Part shown: piece after piece, positions 24,288 through 29,367 of the stretch
How the letters are laid out: every line of letters begins with the position of its first letter
How positions within the stretch are numbered: the first letter of the stretch is position 1
DNA from: Caccovicinus sp964425595
Lineage (GTDB): Bacteria > Bacillota > Clostridia > Lachnospirales > Lachnospiraceae
NCBI GenBank assembly: GCA_964425595.1
Contig: CAYRMW010000031.1
Coordinates: 1 to 29,367, forward strand
Length of the DNA stretch: 29,367 bases
Direction: 5' to 3'
Notes under the pieces: model-generated
Told to the model about the DNA's origin: nothing
Database searches by the model: none
What the model saw: only the letters and a program-made list of their open reading frames with translations
Translations under genes and position numbers: made by a program

Positions 24288-25613
24288 ATGGGTTTGGCTA
24301 CATTTAAGGGCGGCATTCATCCCTACGAAGGGAAAGAGCTGTCGGAAAACAAGCCGATTCGGGATCTGCTGCCAAAAGGCGATCTGGTATTTCCCATGTC
24401 CCAGCATATCGGCGCGCCGGCGAAGCCGTTGGTGAAAAAGGGCGACGCCGTGCTTGTGGGACAGAAGATCGGCGAGGCCGGCGGTTTTGTTTCGGCGAAT
24501 GTGGTCTGTTCGGTGTCCGGAAAGGTCAAGGCCGTGGAGCCGCGCCTGATGGTCAATGGACAGATGGTGACCAGCATCGTGGTCGAGAACGATGGGGCAT
24601 ATGAGACGGTCCCGCATTTTGGCGAAGCGCGGGACTACACGAAGCTTTCCAAAGAAGAGATCCGCGGCATCATTAAGGAAGCGGGCATCGTAGGCCTGGG
24701 CGGCGCCGGATTCCCGACGCATGTGAAGCTGACGCCAAAGGACGAGAGCAAGATCGACTACATCCTGGTCAACGGCGCGGAGTGCGAACCGTATCTGACC
24801 TCCGACTACCGGCTGATGCTGGAAGAACCGGAGAAGATCGTCGGCGGCCTCAAGGTGATCCTCGCCCTGTTCGACCACGCGAAGGGCGTGATCGGCATTG
24901 AGAACAATAAGCCGGAGGGCATCAAAAAGCTCCGGGAGCTGGTGAAGGATGAACCGCGCATCGAGGTCCGGGAGCTTCTGACCAAGTATCCCCAGGGAGG
25001 CGAGCGTTCGCTGATCTGCGCCATTACCGGAAGAAAAGTCAATTCTTCCATGCTGCCGGCGGATGTGGGATGCATCGTGGACAATATCGATACGGTGATC
25101 TCGGTCTACAACGCGGTATGCCTGCAGACGCCGTTGATCCGCAAGATCATTACGGTCACCGGCGACGCCATAGCGGAACCGCAGAATTTCAGGGTGAAGC
25201 TGGGAACCAATTATCAGGAACTGGTGGAAGCCGCCGGAGGCTTTAAAACAGAACCGGAGAAGGTGATCTCCGGCGGTCCCATGATGGGACAGGCGCTGTT
25301 TTCTCTCGACCTTCCCGTGTCCAAGACTTCTTCCGCCCTTACCTGTTTTACGAAAGATATGGTGGCAGCACAGGAGCCCACGCCCTGCATCCGCTGCGGC
25401 CGCTGCGTGGCGGCATGTCCCAGCAACCTGATCCCGCCGATGATGATGACGGCGGCGCTGAAGAATGACGGCGAGGCCTTCGAGAAGGTAAACGGCATGG
25501 AATGCATGGAATGCGGAAGCTGCACCTATGTATGTCCCGCGAGACGGCCTCTGACCCAGGCATTTAAGGATCTGCGCAGACAGGTGACGGCGAACCGCAG
25601 GAAAAAGGCGTAG
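24288..25613 (+). CDS. rnfC: Rnf complex subunit RnfC (NADH-binding side)
   Basis: Peripheral subunit carrying the NAD site of the ferredoxin:NAD+ oxidoreductase. It has 441 residues. The N-terminus FKGGIHPYEGKELSENKPI is typical. GLGGAGFPTHVKLTP (near 145) is the nucleotide/FMN-binding region shared with NuoF. Two 4Fe-4S motifs follow: CIRCGRCVAACP (cysteines 367, 370, 373, 377) and CMECGSCTYVCP (406, 409, 412, 416). It is the first gene of rnfCDGEAB. The complex couples reduced ferredoxin to NAD+ reduction and pumps Na+ or H+. Confidence 0.96.
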   Translation: MGLATFKGGIHPYEGKELSENKPIRDLLPKGDLVFPMSQHIGAPAKPLVKKGDAVLVGQKIGEAGGFVSANVVCSVSGKVKAVEPRLMVNGQMVTSIVVENDGAYETVPHFGEARDYTKLSKEEIRGIIKEAGIVGLGGAGFPTHVKLTPKDESKIDYILVNGAECEPYLTSDYRLMLEEPEKIVGGLKVILALFDHAKGVIGIENNKPEGIKKLRELVKDEPRIEVRELLTKYPQGGERSLICAITGRKVNSSMLPADVGCIVDNIDTVISVYNAVCLQTPLIRKIITVTGDAIAEPQNFRVKLGTNYQELVEAAGGFKTEPEKVISGGPMMGQALFSLDLPVSKTSSALTCFTKDMVAAQEPTPCIRCGRCVAACPSNLIPPMMMTAALKNDGEAFEKVNGMECMECGSCTYVCPARRPLTQAFKDLRRQVTANRRKKA

Positions 25614-25626
25614 GAGGGAATAAGGA

Positions 25627-26568
25627 ATGGAACGATTATTGCATGTATCATCTTCCCCTCACGTTAGGGACACGGTGACGACGAAAAACATTATGTACGA
25701 TGTGCTGATCGCCATGGTACCGGCGGCAGCTTTTGGCGTGTATCAGTTCGGGTTCAACGCGCTGTTGGTGATCATCCTTACGATGGCGGCCTGCGTGCTC
25801 AGCGAGTACCTGTTTGAAAAGGGGATGAAGCGTCCCATCACCATTACGGACGGAAGCGCCCTGGTGACGGGCCTGATCCTGGCGTTAAATATGCCTCCGG
25901 AGATCCCGGTATGGGTGCCTGTCCTCGGCGGCGTCTTTGCGATCATTGTGGTGAAGCAGCTTTACGGCGGTCTGGGCCAGAACTTCATGAATCCGGCGCT
26001 GGCGGCCAGATGCTTCCTGCTGCTTTCCTTTGCCGGCCTGATGAACGATTTTTCCTCTGCGAGCCTTGGCTTTGACAGCGTTTCCGGCGCGACGCCGCTG
26101 GCGACGCTGCGTTCAGGGGGGACGCTAGATCTGGCGGCCCTGGTGATCGGGCGGATTCCGGGAACCATCGGTGAAGTATCGGTTCTGGCGCTGTTGATCG
26201 GCGCGATCTATATGCTGGTCAAAAAGGTGATCAGCCCGAGGATTCCCCTGGTTTATATCGCGACGGCGGCGGTATTTTTGTTCCTGTTCGGCGGTTTTGA
26301 TCCCTACTATGTGCTCTGCGAGGTCTGCTCGGGCGGCTTGATCTTCGGCGCCTTTTTCATGGCGACCGATTACGTGACCAGTCCCATTACCCCTAAGGGG
26401 CAGATCGTTTACGGCGTTGTCCTGGGATTGCTGACGGGGATCTTCCGTCTGTGGGGCGCATCGTCGGAAGGAGTATCTTACGCCATCATCTTAAGCAACC
26501 TGCTTGTTCCCATGATCGAACGGGTGACGCTTCCCAAAGCCTTTGGAAAGGAGGGGGGAAAAGCATGA
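25627..26568 (+). CDS. rnfD: Rnf complex subunit RnfD
   Basis: Integral membrane flavoprotein subunit of 313 residues, with about eight to ten helices. The covalent FMN attachment motif is SVSGATPLATLR with threonine 156. Further family signs are MYDVLIAMVPAAAFGVYQFG near the N-terminus and FMATDYVTSPITPKGQ near the C-terminus. AGGAGGGAATAAGGA precedes the start, 13 bases after rnfC. It overlaps rnfG by 4 bases (ATGA). Confidence 0.96.
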   Translation: MERLLHVSSSPHVRDTVTTKNIMYDVLIAMVPAAAFGVYQFGFNALLVIILTMAACVLSEYLFEKGMKRPITITDGSALVTGLILALNMPPEIPVWVPVLGGVFAIIVVKQLYGGLGQNFMNPALAARCFLLLSFAGLMNDFSSASLGFDSVSGATPLATLRSGGTLDLAALVIGRIPGTIGEVSVLALLIGAIYMLVKKVISPRIPLVYIATAAVFLFLFGGFDPYYVLCEVCSGGLIFGAFFMATDYVTSPITPKGQIVYGVVLGLLTGIFRLWGASSEGVSYAIILSNLLVPMIERVTLPKAFGKEGGKA

Positions 26569-27173
26569 AAGGAATCATAAAAGACGCTGCGGTCTTATGT
26601 CTCATTACCTTGATTGCCGGCCTCGCCCTGGGCGTGGTTCACGAAGTCACCTTAGAGCCCATCGCGGCGGCGCAGCTGGCTTCCAATACGGCCACTTATC
26701 AGGAGGTCTACCCGGATGCGGACGCGTTCCGGGTCACGGATGAGCTGACGGCTGCCATCGAATCCAGCGCGGAAGAGATATCCGCCCAGGGCTACGGCAA
26801 CGTTACGGTGGACGCAGCGCAGGAGGCCCTGGACGCCGACGGCAATGTGATCGGCTATCTGATCAGCGCCACATCGACGGACGGCTATAACGGCACGGTC
26901 CAGATCGCGGTCGGCATCACGGCGGAGGGCAGGATTACAGATATCGGCTTTTTGTCCATCAGCGAGACGCCGGGCCTTGGCATGAATGCGGAAAAACCGG
27001 AATTTAAGGATCAGTTCGCGGGAAAGAGCCTGCAGACGTTTGAAGTGACGAAACTTTCTCCCTCCGCAGATAATCAGATCGAGGCGATCAGCGGCGCGAC
27101 CCTGACTTCATCGGCAGTGGTCGGCGCGGTGAACGCGGCCGTTTACTTTGCGGAGAATTACATAGCACAGTAG
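26565..27173 (+). CDS. rnfG: Rnf complex subunit RnfG
   Basis: It has 202 residues from ATG 26565, just behind GGAGGGGGG; a longer in-frame reading from 26451 lies within rnfD. One N-terminal membrane helix (AVLCLITLIAGLALGVVH) anchors an extracytoplasmic flavin domain. The covalent FMN motif is SGATLTSSAVV with threonine 179. The segment SETPGLGMNAEKPEFKDQF is also typical. It takes part in electron transfer between RnfD and the membrane subunits A/E. Confidence 0.95.
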   Translation: MKGIIKDAAVLCLITLIAGLALGVVHEVTLEPIAAAQLASNTATYQEVYPDADAFRVTDELTAAIESSAEEISAQGYGNVTVDAAQEALDADGNVIGYLISATSTDGYNGTVQIAVGITAEGRITDIGFLSISETPGLGMNAEKPEFKDQFAGKSLQTFEVTKLSPSADNQIEAISGATLTSSAVVGAVNAAVYFAENYIAQ

Positions 27174-27184
27174 GAGGGAGCAGC

Positions 27185-27868
27185 ATGAACAAATATATTG
27201 AACGGATTTATAGCGGCGTCTGGAAAGAAAATCCTATTTTCGTGCAGATGCTGGGCCTTTGCCCCACTCTGGCGGTCACGACTTCCGCTGTGAACGGCCT
27301 GGGCATGGGGCTTTCCACCACGGCGGTGCTGGTGGTGGCCAACCTTCTGATCTCGGCTCTTCGCAACATCATTCCGGAACGTGTCCGCCTTCCCGGCGAG
27401 ATCGTTGTAGTGGCTTCTCTTGTGACTGTGGTGGATATGCTGATGGAGGGGTTTGTGCCTTCTCTGTACAGCGCGCTGGGAATCTATATTCCCCTGATCG
27501 TGGTAAACTGTATCATCCTGGGACGGGCTGAGGCCTACGCGATGAAGAATGAGCCGCTGGTGTCCGCTTTCGATGGGATCGGCATGGGATTGGGCTTTAC
27601 CGTGGCCCTGGTGCTGATCGGCGCGTTCCGTGAGCTGCTGGGCTCCGGTTCCATTTTCGGCGTGGAGATCATGCCGTCCTCTTATCAGCCCATTTCCATC
27701 TTCATCCTTGCGCCGGGTGCGTTCTTCGTTCTGTCCGCACTGACCGCGATCCAGAACAAACTGAAAATGCCCTGTGCCACCAATGATCCGGACAAGGGCG
27801 GCAAGGCAGCCGGATGCGGCGGCGACTGCCTGCAGTGCGCCGGCCATGACCAGGTGAAAGGGGAATAG
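27185..27868 (+). CDS. rnfE: Rnf complex subunit RnfE with cysteine-rich C-terminal tail
   Basis: Integral membrane subunit of 227 residues. The core matches RnfE/NqrD: NPIFVQMLGLCPTLAVTTS, with the conserved membrane cysteine, and YIPLIVVNCIILGRAEAYA. RnfE and RnfA form a pseudo-symmetric pair holding an iron centre in related complexes. The last 30 residues after QNKLKM are hydrophilic and carry cysteines 197, 211, 215 and 218 (AAGCGGDCLQCAGH). This C-x3-C-x2-C tail could bind a metal or cluster, but that is inference. Confidence 0.95.
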   Translation: MNKYIERIYSGVWKENPIFVQMLGLCPTLAVTTSAVNGLGMGLSTTAVLVVANLLISALRNIIPERVRLPGEIVVVASLVTVVDMLMEGFVPSLYSALGIYIPLIVVNCIILGRAEAYAMKNEPLVSAFDGIGMGLGFTVALVLIGAFRELLGSGSIFGVEIMPSSYQPISIFILAPGAFFVLSALTAIQNKLKMPCATNDPDKGGKAAGCGGDCLQCAGHDQVKGE

Positions 27869-27880
27869 GAGGGAAGATAG

Positions 27881-28456
27881 ATGAAAGAATTACTTGTAAT
27901 CGCCATCAGCTCAGCGTTGGTGAGCAACGTGGTGCTGAGCCAGTTTTTGGGTATCTGTTCCTTCGTCGGCGTATCCAAAAAGGTAGAGACCGCTGCCGGA
28001 ATGGGCGGCGCGGTGATCTTTGTCATCACCATTGCCTCGATCGTGGCCAGCCTGATTTATCAGTTTGTCCTTACCCCTCTGGGATTGGATTATCTGAAGA
28101 CGATCGTATTTATCCTGGTGATCGCCGCCCTGGTGCAGATCGTGGAGATGTTTCTGAAGAAATGTATGGTATCCCTGTACAATGCCCTGGGCGTGTACCT
28201 TCCGCTGATCACGACCAACTGCGCGGTGCTCGGCGTGGCGCTGACGAATGTGCAGGATGGCTATAATTTCGTGCAGAGCGTAGTGAACGGTGTGGGAACA
28301 GCCGTAGGCTACACCATCTCGATCGTCCTGTTGGCAGGGATCCGGGAGAGGATCGAGGGCAATGATATCCCGCATAGCTTCCAGGGTTCCCCCATTGTAC
28401 TGGTGACTGCAGGCCTTATGGCCATCGCGTTTTTCGGATTTTCCGGATTACTATAG
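27881..28456 (+). CDS. rnfA: Rnf complex subunit RnfA
   Basis: It has 191 residues with six membrane helices. Typical segments are NVVLSQFLGICSFVGVSKK with the conserved cysteine, and YLPLITTNCAVLGVAL in the inverted-repeat half. It is homologous to RnfE and NqrE. AGGAGGGAAG precedes the start, 12 bases after rnfE. Confidence 0.96.
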   Translation: MKELLVIAISSALVSNVVLSQFLGICSFVGVSKKVETAAGMGGAVIFVITIASIVASLIYQFVLTPLGLDYLKTIVFILVIAALVQIVEMFLKKCMVSLYNALGVYLPLITTNCAVLGVALTNVQDGYNFVQSVVNGVGTAVGYTISIVLLAGIRERIEGNDIPHSFQGSPIVLVTAGLMAIAFFGFSGLL

Positions 28457-28471
28457 AAGGGGGAGACGAAA

Positions 28472-29263
28472 ATGAACATAACTGCGATTCTTATCGCCGC
28501 AATCGTGATTGCGGCAACTGGGATTATCGTCGGGATCGGCCTTGGCCTTTTCGGCGAGAAGTTCAAGGTGGAAGTCGATGAGAAGGAATTAGCCATCCGG
28601 GAAGAGCTTCCGGGAAACAACTGCGGCGGCTGCGGCTTTGCCGGCTGCGACGCTCTGGCAAAGGCGATCGCGGCAGGAGAGGCCCCGGCCAATGCCTGTC
28701 CGGTAGGCGGCGCACCGGTGGGTGAGAAGATCGCCGCCATCCTGGGCACGTCGGCGGAGGCAGTGGAAAAGAGGGTGGCCTTTGTTAAATGTAAGGGAAC
28801 CTGTGACCAGACGAAGGTGCAGTATCAGTACAGCGGGATCGCGGACTGCTCCAAGGCATCCGTCATTCCGGGCGCTGGCCCGAAGGCCTGCGGTTACGGC
28901 TGCATGGGCTTTGGAAGCTGCGTGGCAGTCTGTCCGTTTGACGCCATCCATGTGATCGACGGCATCGCCCGGGTGGACAGGGAAAAGTGTGCGGCCTGCG
29001 GAAAATGCGTGGCTGCCTGCCCCAAACACCTGATCGAGCTGGTGCCTTACGAGGCGAAGCATCTCGTGCAGTGCGCTTCCCATGACAAGGGCAAGGACGT
29101 CAAGGCAAAATGCCAGGCAGGCTGCATCGGATGTACCCTCTGTACCAGACAGTGCCAGGATGACGCCATCCACATGGACAACAACGTGGCGGTCATTGAT
29201 TACAGCAAATGTACCGGCTGCGGCAAGTGCGCACAGAAGTGCCCGGCGAAAGTGATCCTATAG
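28472..29263 (+). CDS. rnfB: Rnf complex subunit RnfB (ferredoxin-accepting iron-sulfur protein)
   Basis: Entry point for electrons from reduced ferredoxin. It has 263 residues. An N-terminal membrane helix (1-25) is followed by a 4Fe-4S domain with cysteines 51, 54, 59 and 76 (NNCGGCGFAGC and ANACPVGG). The C-terminal half has four ferredoxin-like cysteine groups: GYGCMGFGSCVAVCP, CAACGKCVAACP, CIGCTLCTRQC and CTGCGKCAQKCP. The number of clusters is therefore likely five or more. It is the last gene of the operon, with a terminator directly behind. Confidence 0.96.
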   Translation: MNITAILIAAIVIAATGIIVGIGLGLFGEKFKVEVDEKELAIREELPGNNCGGCGFAGCDALAKAIAAGEAPANACPVGGAPVGEKIAAILGTSAEAVEKRVAFVKCKGTCDQTKVQYQYSGIADCSKASVIPGAGPKACGYGCMGFGSCVAVCPFDAIHVIDGIARVDREKCAACGKCVAACPKHLIELVPYEAKHLVQCASHDKGKDVKAKCQAGCIGCTLCTRQCQDDAIHMDNNVAVIDYSKCTGCGKCAQKCPAKVIL

Positions 29264-29271
29264 AGAAACCT

Positions 29272-29317
29272 ATGCCATAGATGATCGGCAGAACGCGGAT
29301 CGTCTGTGGCATTTTTT
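29272..29317 (+). terminator. Terminator of the rnf operon
   Basis: A 15-bp stem with two G-T pairs (29272-29286 with 29298-29312) and an 11-base loop is followed by a run of six T (29312-29317). This is the strongest intrinsic terminator in the window, eight bases after the rnfB stop. Confidence 0.88.
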
Positions 29318-29330
29318 GTGTCACAGTGAA

Positions 29331-29355
29331 AATAAACCCCCTGCTATGCAGGGGG
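29331..29355 (-). terminator. Terminator of a convergent gene beyond the window
   Basis: CCCCCTGC at 29337-29344 pairs with GCAGGGGG at 29348-29355 around a 3-base loop. On the minus strand the stem is followed by TTTATTTT, while the + strand side has no T-run. It therefore most likely ends a leftward gene lying to the right of the window. Confidence 0.6.
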
Positions 29356-29367
29356 AGGGCATCTCTT

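Overview
The window reads as chromosomal DNA from an anaerobic, fairly GC-rich member of the Clostridia, most likely Lachnospiraceae-like. The evidence is the Rnf operon in the clostridial order C-D-G-E-A-B, a lipoprotein-type oligopeptide transporter, AGGAGG-type ribosome sites, and mreB followed by recD2 and comF. The species cannot be named from sequence alone. Nearly all genes lie on the + strand. No tRNA, rRNA, CRISPR array, insertion sequence or phage gene was recognised.

Layout. (1) 1-6340: amino-acid biosynthesis, with the 3' part of leuB, ilvD and ilvB (branched-chain) and then serC and serA (serine). A DUF1015 gene follows at 6411-7646 behind a GC-rich hairpin. (2) 7650-11750: a small degraded accessory block. 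It holds a lysR-type regulator with an internal deletion and no start codon, and a GlpA/LhgO-like FAD dehydrogenase broken by a nonsense codon and a poly-T frameshift. Two partner genes that still look intact follow: an FAD/NAD oxidoreductase and a DUF1667 iron-sulfur protein. The block is bracketed by two direct copies of an unusual element, a G-run followed by a hairpin that directly abuts a conserved start of a very short ORF. (3) 11775-17756: a five-gene operon behind a near-consensus promoter: mreB, recD2, a comF-like gene, a membrane acyltransferase and an Sfp-type phosphopantetheinyl transferase. (4) 17787-24052: oppA, oppB, oppC, oppD, oppF with its own promoter, a hairpin after oppA and a terminator after oppF. 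(5) 24150-29317: the complete rnfCDGEAB operon with promoter and strong terminator, then a terminator for a convergent gene beyond the window.

How the genes work together. The first block makes leucine/valine/isoleucine and serine precursors. The Opp system imports peptides. Rnf couples reduced ferredoxin oxidation and NAD+ reduction to ion pumping, the expected energy module of an amino-acid- or sugar-fermenting anaerobe. The degraded block appears to be a lost or failing substrate-oxidation pathway. The least explained signals are the paired hairpin/short-ORF elements at 7744-7867 and 11587-11748, the DUF1015 gene with a DGHHR motif beside serine biosynthesis genes, and the cysteine-rich tail of RnfE.
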